A DNA stretch of 49,377 bases from Alphaproteobacteria bacterium (GCA_029941135.1 JAPYRI010000010.1:1-49377); one strand, 5' to 3'; counted from the first letter of the stretch, positions 1-8,673 are shown. Numbers and translations are program-made. The notes: generated by a model not told the origin, from the letters alone.

Positions 1-560
1 GACACCGAAGCTTCGAGTCAATTTCAGGGGATCGATTTCTCCTGAACAGGGCGCGACCCCGGCTGAGGCGCGGGCCTGGGATCGCGCCCACCGTCCCAAG
101 CCCTGCAAACTGGCAAGCAACCGGTTGTTAAGGCGATCTGTAGCAGCCAAGCTCAGACTCAATTGGTCGCCGCCGGAGCAAATCGCCGGATGGCTTAAGA
201 GAGCATCCAGGAAGTGGATGTCATCAAGTGTCTCATGAGACCAGCTATCGCAGTCTGTTTGTTCAGACACGCAGTGTGCTTAAAAAGGAGTTGCTTCAAC
301 ACCTTCGGTCGAGGCGGACGATCCGTCGATCCCGGCAGGCGGGCCAAAGTGGCGACGGACGGGGGAAGAGCAACGATGCCGTACCCATCAGTGAGCGACC
401 GGCGTCGGTTGAGGACCGGGCAGTGCCGGGGCACTGGGAGAGCGATTTAATCTCAGGATCAGGCAACAGCCACATTGCGACCCGCAAAGCCCGTGGCAGC
501 GCGGATCCAATGAAAACACCAGCAGAACGATTTAATGCATGTGTTGCGTTGACCAATTGA
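1..560 (+). pseudogene. IS30-family transposase, internally deleted and cut by the window edge
   Basis: Reading through from the left edge gives typical IS30 transposase text: a helix-turn-helix-side segment ending in SPEQIAGWLK, then VSHETSYRSLF, HLRSRR and VEDRAVPGHWESDLISGSGN. Directly after GNSHIAT the frame jumps through about ten unrelated residues to the family C-terminus TPAERFNACVALTN and a stop at 558-560. The central DDE catalytic region (about 150 residues in intact members) is therefore missing, leaving only the first acidic residue area (ESDL). The open frame survives the junction, so this is an internal deletion and not simple truncation. The terminal inverted repeat expected just after the stop is not recognisable. 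A second copy of the same C-terminus lies at 31901-32005. Confidence 0.85.
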
Positions 561-601
561 GCCTGCAGATAGGAACAGACATTCCGAATGCGTGGCCGAA
601 T

Positions 602-626
602 GTCCGCTTTCCCCCCGAAAGCAGAC
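602..626. repeat. Diverged hairpin repeat, GTCCGCTTT type (copy 1)
   Basis: GTCCGCTTT at 602-610 and AAAGCAGAC at 618-626 form a nine-base stem with one mismatch around a seven-base loop. The same arms occur without mismatch at 2904-2928. This points to a dispersed intergenic palindrome and not a gene-specific terminator, since no T-run follows. Confidence 0.5.
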
Positions 627-823
627 GTTGTACTAATCAATCGTCGGCGACTAGTTCGGGTATCGTGGGCCACCAATAACATCACCCTGAATTTGGAGGT
701 TATCTCGGGAATGCCGAATAAGTTGGCGGGCCTTTGGTATTGCTGACGCAGTCGACTGGCTTGCCAAGGGTGCTTCCTGTCCTCTACCCTTTCCCGATCG
801 GGAAACTTCCAAGGGGGACGGCC

Positions 824-991
824 ATGAACGCGACAACCAAGACCGGGAGTTGTTTGTGCGGTGCTGTAACACTCGAGTTTCAGATTCCGACCCTGTTTGC
901 CACACACTGCCATTGTTCCATGTGCCGCCGGAGCAACGGCGCGGGATTCGTCAAGGTCGCTGACGCGATGCTCGCCTACGGCGTAATCTGA
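824..991 (+). pseudogene. Truncated GFA-family (CENP-V/GFA) protein
   Basis: A 55-residue open frame starts at an ATG preceded by GGGGGA. It carries the N-terminal zinc-binding pattern of the glutathione-dependent formaldehyde-activating (GFA) fold: SCLCGAV followed about 20 residues later by HCHCSMCRRSNGAGFV. Family members are about 120-150 residues long and contain further cysteines. Here the protein stops after AMLAYGVI, so roughly the C-terminal half of the fold is lost. It is probably non-functional, lying between an IS30 remnant and the TPP-enzyme gene. A short functional zinc peptide cannot be excluded but has no support. Confidence 0.65.
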
Positions 992-1042
992 TCGATGCAA
1001 GCTACTGGATGCGATTGCCGCCCGAAGGAAAGAGAATAGGAA

Positions 1043-2707
1043 ATGAAAGCAACAGATTTGTTCGTTAAGTGCTTGGAAGCGGAAGGCGTGGAGTATATTT
1101 TCGGCGTGCCTGGCGAGGAAAACGCTGATTTCATGATGTCGTTGGAGCAATCGGACCGGATCCGTTTCGTTCTGACGCGCCATGAGCAGGGCGCGGCGTT
1201 CATGGCAGAGATCTACGGGCGTCTCACTGGCCATACTGCTGGCTGTCTCGGCACGCTCGGGCCGGGCGCGACGAATTTGATCACTGGTGTTGCCGATTCG
1301 AACATGGATCGAGCGCCCATGCTGGTCCTGACCGGGCAGGGTTCGACCGCGCGGCTGCACAAAGAATCGCACCAGATCATGGAAGTCGTCGATATGTTCG
1401 AGCCGGTGACGAAATGGGCGACCACGGTCTATAACGCGCGAACAATCCCGGAGATCGTGCGCAAGGCGGTACGCATAGCGCGCACCGAAAAACCGGGCGC
1501 GGTCCTCATCGAGCTGCCCGAGGACATTGCGAAACACGAGGTGGATGCAAAACCGATGACCCCGCACCGCTACCGGCGGCCCGTTCCGGACGACAAGATC
1601 GTCGACCGCGCGTTCGCGATGCTGAGCGAGGCGCGCAAGCCTGTGATCATCGCCGGCAACGGCACCATCCGTACGCGCGCGTCCAAGCAGCTTCGCGATT
1701 TCTGTGAACAGACCGGCATCGGTGTGGTGAGCACGTTCATGGCGAAAGGCGCGGTCGATATGGATGCCGACTATTGTCTGCATACGATCGGCCTCGGCGC
1801 TAAAGACATTCCTACCCTAGCGATTGATGAGGCCGATCTCATCATTACGCTTGGCTTCGACATGGTCGAATACCATCCCCGTTTGTGGAACCCCGGCGCC
1901 GACAAGACAATCATTCACGCCGACTTTCTGCCTGCAGAAATCGATGAGCACTATCATCCGGAGATTGAGATGGTCGGCGACCTGGCGCACACACTGTGGA
2001 TGTTGAATGAGCGTCTGCGTGAGAGCGGGGTGCCGGATTTCGATACCTCGACGCGTGACGAGGTGCGTCGACGGATGCAGGCCGAACTGGCAATTCACGC
2101 GTTTGATGACACCGAGGGCTCAATTCGCCCACAGAAAATGCTGTGGGATGTGCGTCAAGTGCTTGGTCCCGAGGATATTCTGCTGTCCGATGTCGGCGCT
2201 CACAAGATGTGGATCGCCCGGCATTATCACTGTCACGAACCGAACACTTGCCTGATCCCGAACGGCTTTTGCTCCATGGGCATGGCACTGCCAGGGGCCA
2301 TTGCCGCCAGCTTGGTTTACCCGAATCGCAAGATCCTCGGCATTGCCGGCGATGGGGGTTTCATGATGAACGTGCAGGAAATGGAAACGGCGAAACGGCT
2401 AAAGACCAGCCTCGTGATGCTCGTGTGGGAAGACAAGCAATACGGACTCATCGCCTGGAAGCAGCAGGCCTCGTTCGGGCGGCATACCGATCTTGCGTTC
2501 GATAATCCGGACTGGCTGCAACTGGCGCGGGCCTTCGACTGGCATGGACATGTCGTCTCCCGCAGTGCGGAGTTTGCAAACGTGTTGCGACAAGCGTTCG
2601 CCGAAGACGGACCGAGCCTGGTGGTCGCCCCGGTGGACTACCGGGAGAACATGCTGTTGAACGAACGCCTGGGCGAACTGACCCAACCTTGCCCGACGGC
2701 CGGCTGA
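1043..2707 (+). CDS. Acetolactate synthase large-subunit-like TPP enzyme
   Basis: This 554-residue protein has the three-domain layout of thiamine-diphosphate enzymes of the acetolactate synthase/pyruvate oxidase superfamily. The N-terminal pyrimidine-binding domain has VEYIFGVPGEENADF and the catalytic glutamate in LTRHEQGAAFMAE. A central domain follows. The C-terminal PP-binding domain has the GDG...N-type motif GDGGFMMNVQEME, with DKQYGLI where many homologues have N-x-YG. The family decarboxylates pyruvate and condenses it to 2-acetolactate, but related members use other 2-oxoacids, so the substrate is inferred. No regulatory small subunit follows. Instead a stub of an aldehyde dehydrogenase begins 18 bases after the stop, suggesting an original synthase-dehydrogenase pair of catabolic type. 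A purine-rich stretch lies before the ATG. It is intact in an otherwise decayed neighbourhood. Confidence 0.85.
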   Translation: MKATDLFVKCLEAEGVEYIFGVPGEENADFMMSLEQSDRIRFVLTRHEQGAAFMAEIYGRLTGHTAGCLGTLGPGATNLITGVADSNMDRAPMLVLTGQGSTARLHKESHQIMEVVDMFEPVTKWATTVYNARTIPEIVRKAVRIARTEKPGAVLIELPEDIAKHEVDAKPMTPHRYRRPVPDDKIVDRAFAMLSEARKPVIIAGNGTIRTRASKQLRDFCEQTGIGVVSTFMAKGAVDMDADYCLHTIGLGAKDIPTLAIDEADLIITLGFDMVEYHPRLWNPGADKTIIHADFLPAEIDEHYHPEIEMVGDLAHTLWMLNERLRESGVPDFDTSTRDEVRRRMQAELAIHAFDDTEGSIRPQKMLWDVRQVLGPEDILLSDVGAHKMWIARHYHCHEPNTCLIPNGFCSMGMALPGAIAASLVYPNRKILGIAGDGGFMMNVQEMETAKRLKTSLVMLVWEDKQYGLIAWKQQASFGRHTDLAFDNPDWLQLARAFDWHGHVVSRSAEFANVLRQAFAEDGPSLVVAPVDYRENMLLNERLGELTQPCPTAG

Positions 2708-2724
2708 CGGCAGGGTTCCGCGTT

Positions 2725-2832
2725 ATGACTCAGCTCGAAGTGACAGCCCCGTACGACGGCAGCGTCGTGGGCCGCGATAACCGCGCCGGGGCTTTTCGTA
2801 TCTGCCGCGACGTTCCCGAAGAATTAGCCTGA
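2725..2832 (+). pseudogene. N-terminal stub of an aldehyde dehydrogenase
   Basis: A 35-codon frame begins MTQLEVTAPYDGSVVG, which matches the usual first residues of aldehyde dehydrogenases (a pattern like ..V..PYDG..IG). After that residue the text turns unrelated and stops. Members of the family are about 480 residues, so more than 95 percent of the gene is missing, probably by a deletion whose right end is close to the hairpin repeat at 2904-2928. The close spacing to the acetolactate-synthase-like gene suggests the two were once an operon. The identification rests on about 16 residues only. Confidence 0.45.
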
Positions 2833-2903
2833 ATGCCTTTCGACTTTGATGCTTAGACTTCCGGTCGTGGCTAGAAACAGCCTCCCCGGCAACGCCTTCG
2901 CAT

Positions 2904-2928
2904 GTCCGCTTTGCTAACGAAAGCGGAC
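2904..2928. repeat. Perfect hairpin repeat, GTCCGCTTT type (copy 2)
   Basis: GTCCGCTTT at 2904-2912 pairs perfectly with AAAGCGGAC at 2920-2928 around a seven-base loop. There is no following T-run. It shares both arms with the diverged copy at 602-626 and sits in an intergenic scar between the aldehyde-dehydrogenase stub and the IS6 remnant. Confidence 0.6.
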
Positions 2929-2993
2929 ACTAGAGAAATCACATCCTTCTTTACCCACCAAGAAGTTTCATCAACCCAGGCGACGAAACCAGG

Positions 2994-3686
2994 TTGAAAA
3001 TATGCTTTCCCGTTCTCCCATCATTCACGACTACCTTTATTGGCGGGGCCAGTGTCAGCATTGGTTGTTTCGACGACAAACCGCCGGAGGTATGTAATTG
3101 TGAAGATGGTCGGATCGCGACTCCAGATACGATAATTCTGTTCGTAGAGTATGAAACGAGCGAGAAAGTACTCATCAAAGCGAGCATTTTCGATCTCACT
3201 CAGTGCACCGTGTCCGCCAGCCCGCCCCTTGACGAGGATGTCGGCGGCAAACAGATGTATCTGTGGCGAGCTGTTGATGGTGAGGGCGTAGTTCTCGACG
3301 TCTTGGTTCAGAAGCGCCGGAGTAAGCAGGCCGCATTGAGACTTGTGCTGAAATTGCTGAAGAACCAAAGCGTACGTCCGACACAGATCGTGACGGACAA
3401 GCTGAAGTCATATGGTATAGCGCTCCGTGACCTGGCTCTCGGCCATCTGCACGAAACCGAAAATCGTTTGAACAATCGGGTCGAGAGTTCGCACGTCCCA
3501 ATACGGCGGCGAGAGCGAAAGGTGCAGCGTTTCAAATCCCAGAAATCAGCGCAACGATTTCTCTCCACTTACGGCCCGGTCTACAATCTGTTCAACGTCC
3601 AGCGCCATCTGATCTCCCGACCCACACTCCGAACTTTCCCCGATCAGGCGACGGAGGAATGGAATATCGTAACGGCCGCAATCTAG
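2994..3686 (+). pseudogene. IS6-family transposase, N-terminally truncated
   Basis: From about base 3215 the frame matches the DDE domain of IS6/IS26-type transposases: LDEDVGGKQMYLWRAVDGEG, then VLDVLVQKRRSKQAA, IVTDKLKSYG, NNRVESSHVPIRRRERK and QRFKSQKSAQRFLS. The three acidic residues (LDE, TDK, VES) are recognisable. However, the residues between LDE and GGK are shorter than usual, and the whole N-terminal helix-turn-helix part is replaced by about 75 unrelated residues. Only the domain from about 3215 to 3686 should be called transposase. The unrelated 5' part is an accidental open frame. No terminal inverted repeats were identified. Confidence 0.75.
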
Positions 3687-3849
3687 ACAGCACTGCACTT
3701 GGGGTCGCCGCTGACTTCGCTCAACTTAATTTGACAAACCCGGTCTGAGGGAAGGGCATGATACCCATATAATCTGTAAGGTCACTTTACACTGACAGTG
3801 CCAGCGTTTAGATTCGAACAATATTGTGCCCACATAATCAGGAAATTGC
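3687..3849 (+). promoter_or_regulatory. Probable promoter region of the cytochrome operon
   Basis: This 163-base AT-richer gap precedes the first cytochrome gene. It contains an exact TATAAT at 3768-3773, but no good -35 box 16-18 bases upstream. A TTGACA at 3731-3736 is 31 bases away and so not paired with it. An 11-base palindrome CACTG-A-CAGTG at 3790-3800 lies just downstream and could be an operator. An AGGAAA ribosome-binding site at about 3839-3844 serves the GTG start at 3850. All regulatory assignments are inferred from motif appearance. Confidence 0.35.
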
Positions 3850-5886
3850 GTGCAGAAACTTGGATTGATATTTGCGGCTTTTTTTTTCATCGGTGTCTTG
3901 TCGGTGAACTTGGTGTGGGCTGGTAGCGCGCAGAAAGGTTGGCGTCCTTTTCCCTTTGATATACGCGCCTCTGATCAGCGGATATTAGTGTCAGAGTTGG
4001 TGGTCGCGGCAAGCGACGACGAGCTTCTTTCTGGTGATGACGACGAGCTTCTTTCTGGTGATGACGACGAGCTTCTTTCTGGTGATGACGATGATCTGCT
4101 CACCGACGAAGATGTCCTCGACGAGCATGTGCTGACTGAGGAGGAACCAGAGGCCGCAGAACTTCCTACCGGTCAGGCACTCGATACCCATAAAGGGCTA
4201 TTTGTTGGCAATCGTTACCCGTCAGCCAACGCCTGTGCTACCTGCCACGAAAAACAATACACAGAATGGTCGGTGTCGCAGCACGCCTATGCCCAGCTTA
4301 GCCCGGTTTATATGGCGCTGCAGACCACAATCAATATTAAGACGAGTGGCACGAACGGTGATTTCTGCATTCGGTGCCACAATCAGGTGGGCATGAACCT
4401 AAAAGAATCGGTCTATATTTCAAATCTGGACCGCCCAGCCACGTCACGCGAGGGGATCACCTGCGTGGTTTGCCATCGAGTGGACCAACCCTATGGCAAG
4501 GTGAGCGGGCGCTTGGCGTTATCAGAAGGTGACCTCTTCGACGCTGTCAACGGGCCTACGGGAGGGAAGGAGCTTGAGCGAGTTATCAGTGAGCCCGAAA
4601 AATACCGTGTGGTGACCAAGCGTGACGAACCAGGCCGCGCCATTCACACCGAGGCTAATAAATTTTTCCAATTAGTGACCCCTGGGTTCTGCGGCACTTG
4701 CCATGACGTGATGCTGTCCAACGGTTTCCGACTGGAGGATGCCTTTTCCGAATATAAGGACAGTCCCGCCGCCCGAAACAAGGTATCTTGCCAGGACTGC
4801 CATATGGGCAAAGTCCAGGGCGCGAATGCCGGCTACGAATACGGGCCCGCGGCTGTCATTGGTGGTGTTCCCACCGCGACACGCCGGATTACCAACCACT
4901 TTTTCGCCGGTCCAGATTCTTCGATTGTTCACCCTGGCATATTTCCACACAATGTCCGGGCAGCCGAGTTCAAGACTTTGCGCGAGTGGCTGCAATTTGA
5001 CCATGAGGCCGGCTGGGGTACTGATAAATTTGAAGACAGTCTCGCCGACGATGTTGAATTCCCGGCATCTTGGATATCGATCGACGATCGGTACGACGCG
5101 CGGGAAATCATCACAGAACAACTGGATCGATTGAAGTGGGCGACACACCAGCGCGAGGAAGTGCTGCGCAATGGTTTTGGCCTTGGCGAAGTCGAGCTCG
5201 ACCAAGCCAATGAACGGGGTATCAAGTTTTTGGTTCCAGTGCGCAATCTGACCGACGGCCACGCCGTACCGACAGGTTTTGATGCCGAGCGAGCGATTTT
5301 TCTCGAAGTTAAAGTTCATGATCAAAGCGGCAACTTGATTTACGTCTCGGGTGATCGCGATCCCAATGGCGATCTTCGCGACGAACATTCTCTGTACGTC
5401 CACAACGGTGAGTTGCCGCTGGACCGAGATCTTTTTAGCCTTCAAAGCAAATTCCTTGTGCGGCTTTTTCGGGGCGGTGAACGAGAGCAGGTTCTGCCCA
5501 TCAATGAATCAGTTTCGGTTCTGCCCTTTGTCAGGCCAGAGCGGCGTGCGACCTCCATCTATGGCCGTCCCTTAGGTGCGCGCAAGCACAAGAGAACACT
5601 CGAGCCTTTGGGCGTGCGTTATGCCTCCTATAAAATAGACGGGGGCCTCTTGGCCGGGCCAGGTATCTATGATGTGTCGATTAAGCTCATATCCCAGAGT
5701 GTGCCAGTCAACCTTATCTCTGCTATTCAAGGGGCTGGCTTCGACTATGGCATGTCTCCCAAGGAAATCGGGGAAAGCATTGTGAGCGGTGCGGACCTAA
5801 TTGTTGAGAAGTATTTGAAAATCGATACACGTACGGGCACCGTTCGCGAAGTTGGTGTGTCTGAGTGGGGGGTGGTGACCGATTAA
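3850..5886 (+). CDS. Exported pentaheme c-type cytochrome with acidic tandem repeat
   Basis: This 678-residue protein has a signal peptide (residues 1 to about 24, ending LVWA). Five CxxCH heme sites follow: CATCH near residue 128, CIRCH near 173, CVVCH near 204, CGTCH near 280 and CQDCH near 314. The first sits in CATCHEKQYTEWSVSQHAYA, the typical entry of cytochrome c554-type multiheme domains. The C-terminal half (about 350-678) has no heme motif and looks beta-rich. Residues 56-79 are three exact copies of DDELLSGD, followed by a degenerate acidic stretch. It should act in the periplasm or outside the cell as an electron carrier or terminal reductase; no substrate can be deduced. It is first in a seven-gene operon and the porin gene follows after 46 bases. 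The start is a GTG with AGGAAA upstream. Confidence 0.85.
   Translation: MQKLGLIFAAFFFIGVLSVNLVWAGSAQKGWRPFPFDIRASDQRILVSELVVAASDDELLSGDDDELLSGDDDELLSGDDDDLLTDEDVLDEHVLTEEEPEAAELPTGQALDTHKGLFVGNRYPSANACATCHEKQYTEWSVSQHAYAQLSPVYMALQTTINIKTSGTNGDFCIRCHNQVGMNLKESVYISNLDRPATSREGITCVVCHRVDQPYGKVSGRLALSEGDLFDAVNGPTGGKELERVISEPEKYRVVTKRDEPGRAIHTEANKFFQLVTPGFCGTCHDVMLSNGFRLEDAFSEYKDSPAARNKVSCQDCHMGKVQGANAGYEYGPAAVIGGVPTATRRITNHFFAGPDSSIVHPGIFPHNVRAAEFKTLREWLQFDHEAGWGTDKFEDSLADDVEFPASWISIDDRYDAREIITEQLDRLKWATHQREEVLRNGFGLGEVELDQANERGIKFLVPVRNLTDGHAVPTGFDAERAIFLEVKVHDQSGNLIYVSGDRDPNGDLRDEHSLYVHNGELPLDRDLFSLQSKFLVRLFRGGEREQVLPINESVSVLPFVRPERRATSIYGRPLGARKHKRTLEPLGVRYASYKIDGGLLAGPGIYDVSIKLISQSVPVNLISAIQGAGFDYGMSPKEIGESIVSGADLIVEKYLKIDTRTGTVREVGVSEWGVVTD
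4015..4086 (+). repeat. Three perfect 24-bp tandem repeats encoding DDELLSGD
   Basis: Units 4015-4038, 4039-4062 and 4063-4086 are identical at the DNA level, each encoding DDELLSGD within the pentaheme cytochrome. Exact identity suggests recent expansion by slippage. Array length could vary between strains without breaking the frame. Confidence 0.9.
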
Positions 5887-5900
5887 ATCGCGCATAGAAC

Positions 5901-5914
5901 TTGATCTTTATCAA
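5901..5914. promoter_or_regulatory. Perfect FNR/FixK-type palindrome, or RNA hairpin, before the porin gene
   Basis: TTGATCTTTATCAA fits the TTGAT-N4-ATCAA consensus of FNR/Anr/FixK regulators exactly, and flanking C and G extend the dyad by one base pair. It lies 18 bases before the TTG start of the porin gene and 5 bases before its GGGAGA ribosome-binding site. That is closer than a usual activator site, so it may be a repressor site, or the transcript may form a small hairpin next to the ribosome-binding site. The sequence is seen; the role is inferred. Confidence 0.5.
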
Positions 5915-5932
5915 GACGGGAGACTTGCAAAC

Positions 5933-7306
5933 TTGACGTTACCCGTATTCACGGCGGCTGTATTGGGGCTCGCGGTTCTGATCGGCGGCGCGGGTCCGGC
6001 GGCGGCGGCCGGTAGTGCCTTGTCAAACGAACCGATACCAATGATAGACCCGGAACAGCTTCCGGAGCGCACGCCGCCAATTGAAATTGGACCCGATTTT
6101 TTGGGCGCCGGTAACATTCCCAGGGGCATTAAGTTGCCGACGGGAGCTGTGTGGACACCGGCACTTTGGGTCTTTGGAGATTTGCGCACATCTTTCAATT
6201 ACGTTGATAACGACGAGGCACCGGAAATTGCCGAATCCGCCGTCAGGCTTGATATATTTGCTAACCTCCAACTTAGCGGAACCGAACGCGTGCTTTTGGG
6301 GATGTCGCCGTTGCGTAGTGATGGCGACTTTACCAGTTATGTATTTGAGCCAGACGCCGACGAGGGTTTCAAGAACGAATTCAACGCCGATATCACGACG
6401 CTGTTTTTCGAGGGAGAATTTGGCGAAATTTTTCCCAATCTCGACATCGAAGATTCGAAATCCTTGGATATTGGTTTCGCGGTGGGTCGCCAGCCAATTT
6501 TCTTTCAAGAAGGCATGATGTTCAACGACACCATCGATTCTATAGCTTTGACCCGCGATACAGTTTCAGTCCGTAATTTTTCCCCGGATACGCGCGTGAC
6601 TGCTCTGTTTGGTTGGAATGATATAGATCGTGATGACAATCGCGAAGACCACAAGGCCATGGTCTTCGGCGTTTTTACCGAAACTGACTTTCGAAAAACC
6701 ACGACTAATTTCGATGTTGCATTGGTTACATCCAATGAACGGAATGGCGGTGATGGCTTGTTTGCTGGCGCCAGCGCAGTCCAGCGTTTGGGCCTTTGGA
6801 ATACCGCCTTTCGGGTCAATACCTCTATTGCTCTTGAGACCGAAGCGGCCTCGGTGAGCGACGGTACCCTATTATTTGGAGAAATTTCCCGGACACTTTC
6901 AAGATCGGAAGATATTGTCTACGGCAACTTTTTTTGGGCAATTAACGATTATTCCTCAGCCGCCCGTGACGCGACGACGGGTGGTCCGTTAGCGCGCACC
7001 GGGCTACTCTTCGAGTCCGTGGGGCTAGGCCAATATAGCTCGGCGCTGAGCAACCGTGCTGATAATGTTGTCGGGGGGGCTCTTGGACATCAGATTTTCT
7101 TCAACAACAACCGCACCCAACTGGTTCTGGAGTTGGGCGGGCGCAAAGGCACAAAAAAATCGACTGTTGATGCGGGGGCTGCAGGATTTCGCTTTCAACA
7201 GGCGGTGGGATCGCGCTTTGTCGTTCGTCTCGATGGATATGGGGCGATCCAAGAACATCGTGACGGAAGTATCGGTGTACGCACCGAATTTATGATTCGG
7301 ATTTGA
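5933..7306 (+). CDS. Outer-membrane beta-barrel (porin-like) partner of the cytochromes
   Basis: This 457-residue protein starts at TTG with GGGAGA upstream. An Ala/Gly-rich signal peptide ends about residue 27 (GPAAAAG). The remainder is rich in alternating hydrophobic/polar strands with aromatic ends and finishes with EFMIRI, as in beta-barrel proteins. No heme site or catalytic motif is seen. It lies between the pentaheme cytochrome and the reductase gene. By analogy with porin-cytochrome conduits, where a barrel holds a multiheme cytochrome across the outer membrane, it may sheath one of the cytochromes encoded here. It is not recognisable as MtrB by sequence and is shorter than typical MtrB (about 650-700 residues). 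A solute porin is the alternative. Confidence 0.65.
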   Translation: MTLPVFTAAVLGLAVLIGGAGPAAAAGSALSNEPIPMIDPEQLPERTPPIEIGPDFLGAGNIPRGIKLPTGAVWTPALWVFGDLRTSFNYVDNDEAPEIAESAVRLDIFANLQLSGTERVLLGMSPLRSDGDFTSYVFEPDADEGFKNEFNADITTLFFEGEFGEIFPNLDIEDSKSLDIGFAVGRQPIFFQEGMMFNDTIDSIALTRDTVSVRNFSPDTRVTALFGWNDIDRDDNREDHKAMVFGVFTETDFRKTTTNFDVALVTSNERNGGDGLFAGASAVQRLGLWNTAFRVNTSIALETEAASVSDGTLLFGEISRTLSRSEDIVYGNFFWAINDYSSAARDATTGGPLARTGLLFESVGLGQYSSALSNRADNVVGGALGHQIFFNNNRTQLVLELGGRKGTKKSTVDAGAAGFRFQQAVGSRFVVRLDGYGAIQEHRDGSIGVRTEFMIRI

Positions 7307-7347
7307 CAAGCGTAGGTGGCTGACTAACAGTAGTCCACCGACGAAAG

Positions 7348-8673
7348 ATGAATGGACTCTATCAGCATAAATTCAGTGGTTGTGTAATCGTGATGAATGT
7401 TCTCGAACTTGCCGGATGGTTCAATGTCGCCGCGGTCTTAGGGTATGCTGCGTTTACTTCCCATGGGGCTATCCAGCGCAGCCGGCTGGCAGCCAAGGGA
7501 GCGACGGTCCGCTCGAAGCTGTTCGAGCAGCAAGCCCGCATTCTATTGGACACTGAGAAAGCGGACCGCGCCCGCAACGAATTGACCTGGAGTGGCCTGC
7601 GGAAATTCTACATTGATCGTAAGGTTCTTGAAGCTGAGGACTTATGCTCTTTCTATCTCAAGGCGCACGACAGGAAGCCTCTACCTCCGTTCCTTCCAGG
7701 CCAATATCTCACGTTCCAGTTAAAGGTGTCCGACCATCTCAAGCCGATTATTCGCTGCTATTCTTTATCTGACAGCCCGACAGAAACCGATCACTACCGA
7801 GTGACCATAAAACGCATTGATGCACCGCCTAAAAATCCCGATGCGCCTCCAGGAGTTTCCTCGAATTATTTCCATAAGGAGCTTGCAGAAGGAGATATTC
7901 TGGATGTGCGCGCCCCGGGCGGCGCTTTTTATTTAAACGAGAAATCGAATCGTCCCGTGGTTCTGATTGGCGGCGGGATTGGCCTAACGCCAGTGCTGAG
8001 TATGCTCGAACAGATTTACCGTACCGGCAGCAAGAGAGAAACATGGTTCTTTTATGGTGTGCGCAACCGAAGCGAACACATTATGTATGATCGTCTGGCC
8101 GAGATCAGCAGTACACTCGAAAACGTCAACGTCGTCGTCTGCTATTCATCTCCGAATGAAGCCGACAAGATCGGACTGGACTATCAGCATAAGGGTTTCG
8201 TATCGGCCGAGCTGTTCAAGAAATTGCTGCCGTCCAACAATTACGAATTTTATATCTGTGGCCCGCCGCCGATGATGGAGATGATAACCCAGGACCTCAG
8301 TGATTGGGGAGTTCCGGAGGAAGATATCAATTTTGAAGCCTTTGGCCCCGCCACAATCAAAAGTACGAACCCGCTGGTCAGTGAAGAGGGTGCGGAAACT
8401 GTACCCAGTGAAGCCGATGAGGTTGATGTCGTCTTTGAGCATTCGAAAAAAACGCTGCGCTGGTCAACGAACAGTGGCTCGATATTGGAGTTGGCGGAAA
8501 ACAACGGTATCGCCTTAGATTTTGGCTGTCGTGCCGGAAATTGTGGCACCTGTACGACGGCTATTCTGGAAGGGAAGGTTACTTATTTGAATACTCCAGG
8601 CGCTCCCCCGAAAGAGGGGACATGCCTAGCATGTATAGCTGTTCCGGACGGACGCCTGGTGATTGACGGATAA
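7348..8673 (+). CDS. Membrane-anchored FAD/NAD(P)-dependent ferredoxin-type reductase
   Basis: This 441-residue protein has an N-terminal hydrophobic segment (about residues 15-35). A ferredoxin-reductase-like FAD domain follows (about 80-190) with RCYSLSDSP, the R-x-Y-S flavin motif. The NAD(P)-binding domain (about 200-325) has IGGGIGLTPVLSML and YICGPPPMM. A C-terminal plant-type 2Fe-2S domain (about 350-441) has cysteines spaced C-x4-C-x2-C (CRAGNCGTC), with the fourth in CLAC. This is the order of Hcr and phenol-hydroxylase-type reductases with C-terminal ferredoxin. It should take electrons from NAD(P)H, or deliver them to NAD, on the cytoplasmic face. Within the operon it is the only obvious nicotinamide-linked component. 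ATG 7393 is a possible later start, but it lacks a ribosome-binding site. Confidence 0.85.
   Translation: MNGLYQHKFSGCVIVMNVLELAGWFNVAAVLGYAAFTSHGAIQRSRLAAKGATVRSKLFEQQARILLDTEKADRARNELTWSGLRKFYIDRKVLEAEDLCSFYLKAHDRKPLPPFLPGQYLTFQLKVSDHLKPIIRCYSLSDSPTETDHYRVTIKRIDAPPKNPDAPPGVSSNYFHKELAEGDILDVRAPGGAFYLNEKSNRPVVLIGGGIGLTPVLSMLEQIYRTGSKRETWFFYGVRNRSEHIMYDRLAEISSTLENVNVVVCYSSPNEADKIGLDYQHKGFVSAELFKKLLPSNNYEFYICGPPPMMEMITQDLSDWGVPEEDINFEAFGPATIKSTNPLVSEEGAETVPSEADEVDVVFEHSKKTLRWSTNSGSILELAENNGIALDFGCRAGNCGTCTTAILEGKVTYLNTPGAPPKEGTCLACIAVPDGRLVIDG

Noticed and set aside
296-1783. A 495-codon open frame on the minus strand over the IS30 remnant and TPP-enzyme gene
   Set aside because: It crosses unrelated features, is opposite to well-supported coding text and has no recognisable domain; it is a by-product of GC-rich codon use.
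3731-3736. TTGACA as the -35 box of the cytochrome operon
   Set aside because: It is 31 bases from the exact TATAAT, far beyond the usual 16-18 base spacing.
4015-4086. Tandem repeats as a CRISPR-like or regulatory array
   Set aside because: Units abut with no spacers, are multiples of three and lie inside a clear coding frame.
4672-5445. Minus-strand 257-codon open frame
   Set aside because: It lies fully opposite the pentaheme cytochrome and has no family resemblance.
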